Below the pieces are notes generated by a model. It saw only the letters and a list, made by a program, of their open reading frames with translations. It made no database searches and had not been told where the DNA came from. Source: Epiperipatus broadwayi (taxonomy: Eukaryota; Onychophora; Udeonychophora; Euonychophora; Peripatidae). Taken from it: a stretch of DNA of 64,000 bases. Position numbers and translations under genes: made by a program. The stretch is taken from NCBI GenBank assembly GCA_028023455.1, contig JAQFVV010012510.1, positions 126,001 through 190,000 of the forward strand, in the 5' to 3' direction. Below, piece by piece: positions 10,695 to 20,965 of this stretch. The number at the start of each line of letters is the position of its first letter. Position 1 is the stretch's first letter.

Positions 10695-11334
10695 AGATTA
10701 ATATATATATTCTTAATAATTCAACATTTTCTTTTAATATTAATTGTAATTTAAGTTAATAAATTTATACATGGAATATTAGTTTAATTTTGCATAAAAC
10801 TAGTTTATCCATTAACTTAGGAAAACTATACAAGGCACAATTTGCAAATGATTTTTTTGCCAAATAAGATAAATTACTTATTCTTAAATGATTTTATTAA
10901 AGTTGAAAAATTGTTTTGTTTATTTGTTTGTTTCTTTGTTAAGTTTTGAGATTTTTCAAATTAAAATGAAATTTTAAAATTGAGGTTTAATATATTCAAA
11001 TTCTGTAGGATTGCTTAAAATCTGGTATATAACTAAGTAATACCATCCTAATCTATTTGGAACATTCGTTGTTTTAGTAGGTCACCTAGTTTCTGAGATA
11101 TGGAACAGAGGGCAGGTATATGTTACAAATATTCAATAATTTCATGTACACAATTTAAAATTCCTCTTAGAACATTTATTTATTTTAAATAATGTTCATA
11201 AAAGGACAATATAAAGATTTTTTCTTTCAACTTATATTTTTTTAATAAAAATTGATATTTAACAGACTTGAGTTAAATATAACTTGTTGAAATTTTGTAT
11301 ATTTGTTTAAAATGTCTATGAAACCACTGATACA
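10695..11334. other. Unrecognised A+T-rich sequence
   Basis: No gene, RNA or repeat assigned. Confidence 0.4.
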
Positions 11335-11460
11335 TTAATTTTTTAAATAAAAACAGGCAAAACTCATTATACATATTGCCACACACAGCAAGCTAGAGTA
11401 ATCAATAGATGCCAGAAGGCTTGTGCATAAAATACCCAACTAGTGCCTACTCATTCGACA

Positions 11461-11502
11461 TCCCCAGACTAGTTTCTGGCTTGTGACCTTTATCAGTGAG
11501 AA
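11461..11502 (-). ncRNA. Hammerhead ribozyme, family A, core mutated
   Basis: Stem I UUCUCA/UGGGGA pairs with G.U steps, GAAA and triplet GUC are intact, stem II GGU/GCC pairs. The box reads CUGAUAA: G8 is changed to A, so it is predicted inactive. The outer stem I helix is partly eroded. Confidence 0.78.
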
Positions 11503-11914
11503 GCCTTGGATCTGATAGCACTGGACCTAGATCTTAGGATCTAGTGCAACCCTCCAGCATCCGCCTTTTACCTTCATTTAACTACAAAACTATGAGTCTT
11601 AAACTGAAAACACCTTAATGTTTTCAATCCAAGCCCATTAGCTTATATAGTCATATGGGTCTGAACCCAGTTCAGTACCCATACATTTTGATGTCTTTGG
11701 TTCTTTAATAACCATAGCCATCACTATCCTACTAGGCAGGATTGGTTTTATGCCAATAAACATCACATGACCACCACTTTTTATGCTTGTGTATAGCTGT
11801 TGTTAAAACAGGCAAAACTACTATATGAATTGCCACACACAGCAAGCTAGGGTAATCAATGGATTCCAGAAGGCTTGTGTATAAAATCCCCATCTAGTGC
11901 CTACTCATCCAATA

Positions 11915-11956
11915 TTCCCAGACTTGTTTCTGGCTTGTGGCCTTCATCAGTGAGGA
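11915..11956 (-). ncRNA. Hammerhead ribozyme, type I, family A, intact core
   Basis: Minus strand: UCCUCA, CUGAUGA, stem II GGC-CACAA-GCC, GAAA, stem III AC-AA-GU, C17 (opposite g11921), then UGGGAA (one A.C mismatch in stem I). The outer stem I helix AUCCAA/UUGGAU (11960-11965 with 11907-11912) is intact across a GGC/UA internal loop. The 10.1/11.1 pair is A.A rather than the usual G-C. Core otherwise complete. Confidence 0.85.
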
Positions 11957-12426
11957 GCCTTGGATCTGAGAGCACTGCACCTAGATCTTAGGATCTAATG
12001 TGCAATCCTCCAGCAGCCACCTTTTACCTCCATTTAACTACAAAACTATGAGTCTTAAACTGAAAACACCTTAATGTTTTCAATCCAAGCCCATTAGCTT
12101 ATATAGTTATATGGGTCTGAATCCAGTTCAGTACCCATACATTTTGATGTCTTTGATTTTTTAATAACCATAGCCACCACTATCCTATTAGGCAGGATTT
12201 ATTTTAAGTGGTGGCTATGGTTATTAAAGAGCAGACACCAAAATGTATGGGTACTGAACTGGGTTCAGACCTATATGACTATATAAGCTAATGGGCTTGG
12301 ATTGAAAACATTAAGGTGTTTTCAGTTTAAGACTCATAGTTTTGTAGTTAAATGGAGGTAAAATATGGCTGCTGGAGGGTTGCATTAGATCCTAAGATCT
12401 ATGTGCAGTGCTCTCAGATCCAAGGT

Positions 12427-12468
12427 TCCTCACTGATGAATGCCACAAGCCAGAAACTAGTCTGGGGA
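12427..12468 (+). ncRNA. Hammerhead ribozyme, family A, weak stem II
   Basis: UCCUCA, intact CUGAUGA (12433-12439), stem II UGC/GCC with only 2 pairs, intact GAAA, AC-UA-GU stem III, C17, UGGGGA. The outer helix has one mismatch (AUCCAA/UUGAAU). Core bases are complete, but stem II is weakened. Confidence 0.8.
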
Positions 12469-12679
12469 TATTGAATGAGTAGGCACTAGATGTGGATTTT
12501 ATGCACAAGCTTTCTGGCATCCATCGATTACTGTAGCATGCTGTGTGTGGCAATACATATAGTGAGTTTTGCCTGTTTTAACAACAGCTATACACAAGCA
12601 TAAGGGGTGGTCATGTGATGTTAATTTTTTTAATAGTTGAATTAGTTTCTTAAATAGAAAGAATGAGCTGATTTTTTTT

Positions 12680-13185
12680 AAATAATGCTTGCTATCAATT
12701 TTATTTGTTATGATTTAAGTAATAAGAAAGTTGTTTATAATATAGTAAATATAATATACAAAAGTTACTTACTGATTTATATATATATATATAAGTATGT
12801 ACATATACTAAATATGATATATACATAAAGAGTATGTTTATTAACTTACTGCAGAAATGTGTAGTGATATATATACACACTATATTTGTGAAATTGATTT
12901 AAAGTAAAATTATATGTATTAAATGACATTAATTTTTTAAATAGGTGAAATCTCACTATTAATTTTATTTATTATGATTTAAGTAATAAAAAGTGGTTTA
13001 TAATATAGAAAATATAACATACAAAAGATACTTACTGACTTCTTTTATATATATATTACTAAATATGATGTATAAATAAAAACTATACATATTAACTTAT
13101 TGCTGAAATACCTTATTATATATATAAACTATATGTGTGAAATTGATTTAAAGTAAAACTATATGTATTAAAGTGACATTCATTT
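12680..13185. repeat. Diverged tandem duplication, unit about 260 bp
   Basis: 12686-12930 and 12950-13182 are colinear. Both contain atgatttaagtaata, ttataatata, a (TA)n run, ctaaatatgatrtata and gaaattgatttaaagtaaa, in that order. Function unknown. Confidence 0.75.
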
Positions 13186-13489
13186 ACAATATAGTTTTGG
13201 TAAGCATTTTTTGAAAAAAAATAAAAAATTTCCAACCAAAGTAAAAATGTTAAATATTTTTCTGTTATAAGAATATTTCATATTTTAATCATGTATACAC
13301 ACACATATTACTATGTACACATACTAAATATGATATAAACATAAGATATATAATTTAACCCATATCAGAATTATCTAATGATGTATAGATATTAACTATT
13401 AAGCATTCCGGCAATTTAAAGTGTTATATCATTTTATATTTTCATTTATTATGGCAATACTAAAAACTTAAACATAATAGAAATATTTT

Positions 13490-13745
13490 TTTTTACATTA
13501 AATGCTTTTATTGACAATGTACCAAAAAGAAAAAAATGTTTCTTCAACCACAAATGGGTTTTTTAGATGTGACTTAAAATAAAAGCATTGCGGGAGGAAA
13601 ATCAAGAAATTAATTAAGTCAATTCCTATTTTTATAACAAGGGATTGACTAATTTATTTTTGGACATTATCATGCTTTTATTTTAAGTTAAATCTAAAAA
13701 ACCCAATTGCAGGTGAAGAAGCTTTTTTTAATATTAAAAAATGTA
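13490..13745. mobile_element. MITE-like hairpin, copy 1
   Basis: Inverted arms of about 50 bp (13539-13588 and 13671-13720) around ggttttttagatgtgactta and its complement, with a second inner inverted pair (aattaattaagtcaatt and aagggattgactaattta). The left arm also matches the element at 34362-34632 (aaatgcttttatt, ttgtcttcaac-like and ttttttaga-like blocks). No coding capacity. Confidence 0.7.
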
Positions 13746-14344
13746 TTTATTATTTTTAAATTAATTTTGTTGTTTTTGATTTTTGTACCCTTCTTGTATG
13801 TTTATTGAATTTTATCTTTTTATTTGTGTATTTTGTAATTTCTACTTTTTGTTTAATAATCTTCTACTTAATATATTTTATATTTCATTTTTACTCACTG
13901 ATACAGTTTTATAAACTGACTTTTTATTTGGCGGGGAGGTATAGGGGTGATAAATAAAGTCTGCATGTAAGCACTTGTGACACACTAGCAGAGTTTTTTT
14001 TTAATATCTTTTTTTTTTCTAAATTTCAAAACCCTTAACATCTAATCTATTAACCTTTACAATGATAAATATTTTGTTTGGCTGAGGGAGTTAAAATTCT
14101 AAACTTTTGATTGGTCAATTACAGAATCAGCAGTAAATCATATATTCATCTTTTAATATTATATTCATTTTAGTTTCATTTGTAAAAAGTATATTAATAA
14201 TTTGTCAGACTATGAAAGTGAATGAAAGTTTTTTCAAAAATAAATTTCTATTTATAATTATAAAAATATTCAATATTGGAAGATCTAAAAAGAAACTTAG
14301 AAAAAAATCAGAAAGTGTTGCTGACATCATTGATTTCCCTCTCA

Positions 14345-14755
14345 ATTTACGTTAGTGTAAATCTAAAGTATTTTTTACTAAATTCTTACTATTTTTCTAA
14401 AATAATTTATATTTTCAGCATACTTTACCAAAATACATTATAATATGTAAATAAATGCCAGCAAATTATTTTAAAATATTAATTTTATATGAAAATCAAA
14501 TAAAGAGCTTGGGGTAATGTAAATTGTTGACAGGTGAAAATTGTTGTTAGTTCTGGTTTCATTTTCGATTTACATTCCTGTAAAAGTATACAATTTTTTA
14601 TTAAAATCTTCCTTTTTTTTTTTAAATAATTATGTTTTCAGTATATTTTATAAAAATAATTTATAATATGTAAAAAAAAATACTAAAAAAACATACGAAA
14701 GCATTCGTTTTCATTTTGAAATGCAAATAAAAGAAGTTGGAGTAATGAAAATTAT
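14345..14755. repeat. Diverged tandem duplication, unit about 228 bp
   Basis: 14345-14530 and 14568-14755 share ordered blocks: tttacgtt/tttacatt, ttttcagcatact/ttttcagtatatt, ttataatatgtaaa, and gagcttggggtaatg/gaagttggagtaatg. Heavily diverged. Nothing recognised between 13746 and 14344. Confidence 0.6.
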
Positions 14756-15641
14756 TAACCAGCTCTCTTCTTTTGTTGAAATGAGAACCAACCATTCAGC
14801 ATCTAGTGAAACCCTGCTGTCTACCATTATTGAAGTCTAAATGTCAAATTTATTGATTTTTTTACTTGTAAAATAATTCCAGAGAGGACAGCATCTTATG
14901 GGACTTTTTTAATGCTTTAAAACAACCGTAAATTCTTTACCGCAGCAATAAAAATGATGGAATTCGAGCGACTTAAAGCCATGACTGTTTTTGATCGGAG
15001 AAATCCTAGAAAGAGTTAAAGATCATACATAGTTATTTACAGAGATTTATTAAATAGCTGAGCAGAATAGTTTTAAGTGATCACTGAGTTATATTTACTA
15101 TATTGCTTAATTAATATGTTTTGTTTTCAGACTGATTAGAAGACAATCTGAATCTCTTTAAATAAAATAATATTTAATTTTGTCATATCGAAAGAATCAA
15201 GGATTTTCATTGCATTCTAAAAACTGCACTATTGTTTCAAAAATTATAAATCATCTTCATATAATTATATGGATATCATATAGATTTTAAATGTTTGCTT
15301 AATATTTTGTATTTCACTATTGCACTATATGGAAAGCAAGATAACAAACCCTTCAGTCAGCTTTTGAGAGATCTACAAATATTCAAAAGGTCTGAAATTA
15401 CATATATTTATCATGACTATTGACTGGTATAAATATAAGGTGATCATGAATTTTGCCATAAATTTGTTGACTAAAATCAGCATTTAGGTGTAGTCACCAG
15501 TGTACACTAATTTCTATAAGATAATTGAATGTCTTTATTGTTTAGGAATTTTTAAGAAGTTTGCATGCCAGAAGTGGAATAGATTGAGGAACTTATGCTC
15601 TGAGTCAGCCATTTAGCACTGTACTACACCATAAGTGGAAA
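14756..15641. other. Unrecognised A+T-rich sequence
   Basis: Nothing assigned. A short CG-containing patch at about 14960-15020 has no supporting open frame. Confidence 0.4.
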
Positions 15642-15768
15642 AATAATTGAATGGCTTTTTTTTTCTCATATGTCATAGCATCAGCCGGGAAGTGAATCCG
15701 CTAACCCGGGATAACTGCTTGTAAAGCAGCCATCTCTGACCTCTCGACCACCATAATCAATTGGCTTT
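15642..15768 (-). mobile_element. tRNA-like SINE, copy 1
   Basis: Minus-strand copy of the element at 31392-31493. Read on minus it has a Pol III A box TGGTCGAGAGG (15740-15750), an anticodon-like stem-loop with loop uuuacaa, an extended variable region, and a B-box-like GATTCACTTCC (15688-15698). It ends catatgag followed by an A tail (seen as T9 at 15656-15664). A 17-bp TSD at 15642-15658 and 15752-15768 matches at 13 positions. It is SINE rather than tRNA because there is no acceptor stem pairing, it has an A tail, and it has a TSD. Confidence 0.85.
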
Positions 15769-16891
15769 ATTGATTGAAAGTTCATAATAAATTCATGCAG
15801 TGGATATGCTAATACTGGAATCAAATTAAGGACCTAATGCTCCAGAATCTAATTCTATCACTGGACTAATCCAAGCAGTTTCTATATCTCGTAATATTTA
15901 CAAGTTTATGAAATTGTAAAAATAAAACTGGGATATTTGGTGAATGTTATAAATAGCATTATCAAAATAGAGAAATAGGGATTATCCCCTTCTGTCACTA
16001 TTTCCAAATATATATACTACAGATCTCATCATGATCAGATTATAGATATTTTTAAAAAGGTTTAATATTTCCATACTTGATTAATAACTATACTATTTTG
16101 CCCTTAAATGAATTCAAAATATTTAATAATCTAAGCGTTTATATATATACCTTAACAATCAGTTGCTATTAAATTCCTCTTTCAAATATATTTAATTTTA
16201 GAATATATAAATAACAATAATTGTTACTTATGCTCAGGCTTCAGCCAATGAAATTGCACAAATGATAATAATCTTAAACCATCCCTAGTTAGCAATCTAT
16301 TCTCAGTGCAACCATTAATAACAACTGATATTATAGATGAGGTATAATTTGAATATAAAATTAATTAAATGTTTGAATCATGAATTTCTAATTAACAATT
16401 AATTCATTTGATTTCAAAACAAATAATATACAGGTGTGAAAATAATTCCATAACTGTAAATCCCATGAAAGAAGCTTAGACTGCAACATTATTCAAAGTT
16501 TAATTGCCAGGAACCAATTCCCATAATAATTATAATATAGCAAAAATTATTTTATTTTTTCCATGATATAAATAAATAAAATAAGTACATAAATTACATA
16601 CGTAGACATGTATAAATTATTAATCTCATGTGCATGCATGCATAGCTATTCAAACATTCAATTCTTGCATTCACCCTTATTATTTTTATTACATGCTTTC
16701 AAAACAAATTGAGTAAAACAAACTATACCCCCCTCCCAATAACGGAAAGAATTTGGTCAAGCAAGGGTCTGTCTCCATGTGAATTATAGATATATAATAT
16801 AAAAATGAAAAAAGTATTATTTAATTTTAAAAGGAACTTATAAAAAATATATTATAAATAAGTATGAAGTTCTGTAATTTTAAATTTATAT
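15769..16891. other. Unrecognised A+T-rich sequence
   Basis: No gene, RNA or shared repeat found. Confidence 0.4.
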
Positions 16892-17053
16892 GTAAATAAT
16901 TATTAACTGAAACACAGGCTTACTATATACCTGTGTCTATATACGTAATATATAGGGTATATGAGCACAGACTTTCACACAACCCACCACTCTCCACACT
17001 ATCTCATAACCCTGATACATTTGAACACATATATGTTGAAAAGATAAATAATC

Positions 17054-17097
17054 ACCAATATATGTATTTCATGCTAAACCAGCAATCATCAGTTGGT
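17054..17097 (-). ncRNA. Hammerhead ribozyme, type I, family B, intact core
   Basis: Minus strand: ACCAA (17093-17097), CUGAUGA (17086-17092), stem II UUGCU/AGCAU, GAAA (17067-17070), stem III AUA-CA-UAU, A17 opposite t17059, UUGGU (17054-17058). The outer AUAAUC/GAUUAU helix is present. All core bases are conserved. Strong active candidate. Confidence 0.88.
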
Positions 17098-17528
17098 CCA
17101 GATTATCATCTCTACACATATATTCTATAATTGCTCAGATATATATTAAGATAGCCAATCCTCATACTTTAATGGACAAGCTTCAATCTACTCCACACTC
17201 CAACTCTTCAACCATCAATCCAATTGAAAATCTGATGATAGAATGCTCAAAGGCCACCCTGAGGCCGAGATTCTTGTCACACCCATGTTGACCTAAGATC
17301 AATCTGACCCCTCATGTACAGGACATAATCCATTTAATACATATACTCAGGATGGGTAAACATCTCTACTACGTAATAACTGAAACACACAGGCTTATTA
17401 TATACATATGTCCATATATGTAATATATAGGCTATATGAGCACAGACTTTCACACAACCCACCACTCTCCACACTATCTCATAACACTGTTACACTTGAA
17501 CACATATATGTTGAAAAGATAAATAATC

Positions 17529-17572
17529 ACCAATATACGTATGTCATGCTAATCCAGCAATCATCAGTAGGT
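17529..17572 (-). ncRNA. Hammerhead ribozyme, family B, core mutated
   Basis: Same layout as 17054-17097. The GAAA box reads GACA (a catalytic A changed) and stem I is ACCUA/UUGGU with one mismatch. Predicted inactive, so a transcript of this dimer could be cut at only one of its two sites. Confidence 0.82.
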
Positions 17573-17743
17573 CCAGATTACCATCTCTACACATATATGC
17601 TATAAGTGCTCAGATATATATATATTTAGATAGCCAATCCTCATACTTTAATGGACAGGCTTCAATTTACTCCACACTCCAACTGAGAGTGGTGGGTTGT
17701 GTAAAAGTATGTGCTCATATACCCTACATAGTAAATAATTATT

Positions 17744-20292
17744 GTAAAACTGTATATAACTTTTAATATTTTGTTAATAAATAAATAAAAGTTTGGAGAA
17801 ATTTTACTAAAAAGTTATTTCTAGAAATCTGGCTGTTTTTTTTTTCATTGTTTATTGTAATTATTATCTTGAATTTTATTCAGAACAGTTTAACAGTTTA
17901 ATGCAACAAAGAAGTAATTTTTCTGTTTCAATTCTCACTTTGTTTACTATTGATTTTCTTTATTGTTTATTGATCACTTTCTGCAAAATAGTCACTTTTC
18001 TGCTTAGCCTTAATTAAATAACAGACCGTCAATACTCCTTTTTCTTTGTAGTTTTAAATAACTACTTTCAACAACATGTTTTTAAATAAAATAGATTTAT
18101 TTCTAAAATTTTCTATACTGTAGAGGTCCCTACTATCGTATTTTATACACATATTATCGAGGTTATAGCCTCAGTAAATATTACTTACGTAATCAATGTG
18201 TGTTTAATAAATTTATAATTATATAGTATATTTTTATATTTATTAATTTAACAATTAATTTTTTTTATTGCTACCTGGAATTAGACAGATCTCAAAAGAT
18301 CAGACTATAACAATTTTTTTTTTAAAAAAATAATAAAAATAAACTTTTATTTCATTTTATGTTCATTTAATTATTACTTTTTGAAATATCAGTTTTTACA
18401 ACATTGTAATTTCTTTCGCAAAGTAGTTGCTAACATTAATAATATCAACATTCTGATGTCATTTAAAAAAAAACATGACTTCAGTGCTTGTAAATGTATG
18501 GTACTTCATCACCAACTCTTTCCTTTTTTATGTGACCTTTGCAAAAAGGCCGAATAAAAAGTTTTAAACCATCTTCAGGTAATTTTTAATGACATCCATT
18601 CCTATTTTATGGATTCTTTCCCTTGGGTTTGTGTCTTAGATAATATAGAAAATTAATTTTGTTTTTTAATCATTAAAAATGGAAATATAATGACATCTAT
18701 TATACTTATAATAAATTTTAAAAATCATATACAACAACTTTATTATTAAAAGGAGGTTGCCTTGACAACAGTTTGAGATTGTTGATTGTTATTTATATTG
18801 AGATTGTCTAAGTGTTGGCTGGTTTTATATATATATAATTAATCAATAAAGTCTTTCAAATTAAATGTAAATGTTAAAATGATCAACTTTATACATGCTA
18901 CTTCATACCAATGAATCATTCTTTTTATTAAGCTGACTACATATATAAAATGATCATTTATGCATACTATCTCAACTTTAATATAAAAATCATAATTGGT
19001 AAGGGATATTATTAAGGCTGAATCTCTAATCTAACTGAAATGTAAATAAAATCTTTTGCAATACTATTAAGTAGTTAAACTTTCCTGGCAAAGTTAATCT
19101 CTATTTTTGATTAATGGATTCATAGCTAATATATACAAGTTTGGTAAAGTCAAAATTTAATTTTATGGTTTAATCTTTTTTATATATTACTAGGTGAAAT
19201 CTATAAAGTTCCAAATTCTATGTTGTTGTTTTTTTCACTAACAATCTTTCTTAAAGATTTAACCTTGTTTTATCTGCTTTTAAGTTTACTTTTCTTTTAT
19301 TTATTTATTTTTTGCTTTTATCATTTAAACTATATAGAAGAAGACAGTCATAAACTACTATTGGTACTATGTTGAAAATTGTAAATAGTAAGACAAAGAC
19401 AATAAAGTTATAGCATTGAGTGTGAGACCATCTGGCTGCACTCAAACACATGTTTCTAAAGAAAAAAATAATATATTTCCTAGTTCTGCTATTTATAAGC
19501 ATGTCTAGATTAAATGAGTTGCAGATGCTATTCTGTAAGAAAAAAGTCCAAAAACAGGGCAAAAAGATTATATGTGGATTCTGGAATGTATGGATTATCA
19601 GTCAAAAACAGATTGATAGAAATGTGTTATTTCTAAAAATTAATGACATAAGTTGAAATGGACTTAGTCAACAATATTTTTTTTAATATTTGTCTTTAAT
19701 TCAAAGACTAAATATTGCTAGAACTACAATCTAATATAATTTTTGAATAATTAATTGATATTAATTCTCATGGATATCCATTCCTCATTATTAAAATACT
19801 TGTCTAATTGATGACATATCACAAAAATAAAGAAATTAAAAACTTTTGTAAATTATTTGTTGGTAGAAATCAATAAATGGAATTATAAAATGAAATGGAA
19901 AAAGAAGAACATTATATTGATAAATACAAACTTAAAGAAAGAAATGAAGGGGAAATGTCTAAAAGTTTTTATGAATACAGAGATATTTTTATTAATTGAA
20001 TATATTTTAAATACACAAAGTGTTGATTATACAACAGATAATTACTAGAGGGAATTTATAGAAAGCAGATGGTACTAGTTCAGTATGTGCTCATGAACAT
20101 TTTGAATACTAGAAACTGCCCAAAACCCTGTTGACATATTCAAATGATAAATGACAGATTAATTCTCACATTGTCATGATATGACCATTCATTACAAAAT
20201 TTCAATTTACATCAATAATTAAAGAAATTAAAGCAGAAATTTTATACCAAGCAGGTATTACTTCATCATAGTTATTAAAAGAAAATAAGCCT
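17744..20292. other. Unrecognised A+T-rich sequence
   Basis: Open frames of 60-85 codons around 19300-20050 lack motifs and consist mostly of K, N, I and F codons. A pair of related loci (18740-18830 and about 50070-50160) both mention aggcaacct/aggttgcct, which may be an old repeat, but similarity is too short to define. Confidence 0.4.
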
Positions 20293-20904
20293 ATGTGTTT
20301 GAAAAGGAAAGTTTTTAACAAATGTGTTTTACCAGTTATTATTTATGGATATGAGACTTGGACACTTAATAGAAGAGCAATACAGAGCCTTCAGGGCTTT
20401 CAAAGAAATATGGAGAGATGCATGTTGGGAATAACAAGAAGAGATCGAAAATGCAATATATGGGTAAGAGAACAAACAGGTGTTATTGATCTCATTGAAA
20501 AAATTAAAAGACTGAAGTGGAGTTGGGCTGGACATATTTCTAAATGTGTTTTACCAGTTATTATTTATGGATATGAGACTTGGACACTTAATAGAAGAGC
20601 AATACAGAGCCTTCAGGCCTTTCAAAGAAATATGGAGAGATGCATGTTGGGAATAACAAGAAGAGATCGAAAATGCAATATATGGGTAAGAGAACAAACA
20701 GGTGTTATTGATCTCATTGAAAAAATTAAAAGACTGAAGTGGAGTTGGGCTGGACATATTTCTAAAAGAGATGTTAATAGATGGACAATTGAAATCTTAA
20801 ACTGGATTCCAAGAGATTGTAAAAGACTTAGAAAGAGACCACATGTAAGATGGATGGATGTAATAAGAAAGTGTAATAGGGGTGATGTGGAGAAGAGAAG
20901 CTAA
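20293..20904 (+). CDS. LINE reverse transcriptase C-terminal fragment with internal duplication
   Basis: A 203-codon open frame matching the C-terminal region that follows the catalytic domain in RTE-type endonuclease/reverse transcriptases. Family-typical segments are LPVIIYGYETWTL, MERCMLGITRRDRK, WVREQTGVIDLIEKIKRLKW, SWAGHIS and RPHVRWMD. The stretch from LPV to WAGHIS appears twice: 20320-20541 and 20542-20763 are a 222-bp (74-codon) in-frame tandem duplication differing at one base (g20396 versus c20618, Gly to Ala). Endonuclease, RT palm (YADD) and the natural start are missing, so the first ATG is incidental. The frame stays open only because the duplication is a multiple of three. 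Not a functional gene. Confidence 0.85.
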   Translation: MCLKRKVFNKCVLPVIIYGYETWTLNRRAIQSLQGFQRNMERCMLGITRRDRKCNIWVREQTGVIDLIEKIKRLKWSWAGHISKCVLPVIIYGYETWTLNRRAIQSLQAFQRNMERCMLGITRRDRKCNIWVREQTGVIDLIEKIKRLKWSWAGHISKRDVNRWTIEILNWIPRDCKRLRKRPHVRWMDVIRKCNRGDVEKRS

Positions 20905-20965
20905 AGATTAGAGAAGATAGATTTAACTTGGAGAGACCTTCATTCTGCAATGGATTGATGATGAT
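20293..20965 (+). mobile_element. RTE-like LINE 3' end, best-preserved copy
   Basis: A 5'-truncated LINE: an open C-terminal reading frame, then a short 3' region (cattctgcaatggattgatgatgatgag). The short GAT-rich tail fits RTE-type elements. Related decayed copies at 1-395, 35280-35590 and 37735-38080 are all on the plus strand. Confidence 0.8.

Larger units (their letters stand above)
11335..12633. mobile_element. Family A HHR composite: tandem dimer plus inverted unit
   Basis: The largest family A insertion. TTAATTTTTTAA (11335-11346) and the same word with one extra T (12621-12633) form a TSD. Unit 1 (about 11351-11805) and unit 2 (about 11806-12200) are minus-oriented with a 455-bp period. 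Unit 3 (about 12207-12620) is plus-oriented and pairs with 11761-12200 as a long fold-back. Each unit has a hammerhead. The body includes a small self-complementary block around gtctgaacccagttcag. The right end is ggtcatgtgatg, the common family A terminus. Cleavage of a minus-strand transcript at the two direct units would give a 454-nt RNA. No protein encoded. Confidence 0.85.
16892..17743 (-). mobile_element. Family B HHR tandem dimer with perfect TSD
   Basis: A perfect 13-bp TSD, GTAAATAATTATT, lies at 16892-16904 and 17731-17743. Inside are two minus-oriented units with hammerheads 475 bp apart (17054-17097 and 17529-17572). The right end carries a short inverted piece (gagagtggtgggttgtg near 17688, reverse of the motif near 16978). 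Both units keep the family body (cacccatgttgacctaag, cccctcatgtacaggac). The short open frames near 16933 and 17408 are the same chance frame in each repeat and are not genes. Confidence 0.88.

Noticed and set aside
16933-17605. Paired 65-codon frames in family B units, also at 33414, 33807, 44519 and 56214
   Set aside because: The same chance frame recurs because the repeat recurs. It overlaps the hammerhead and shows no selection on codons.
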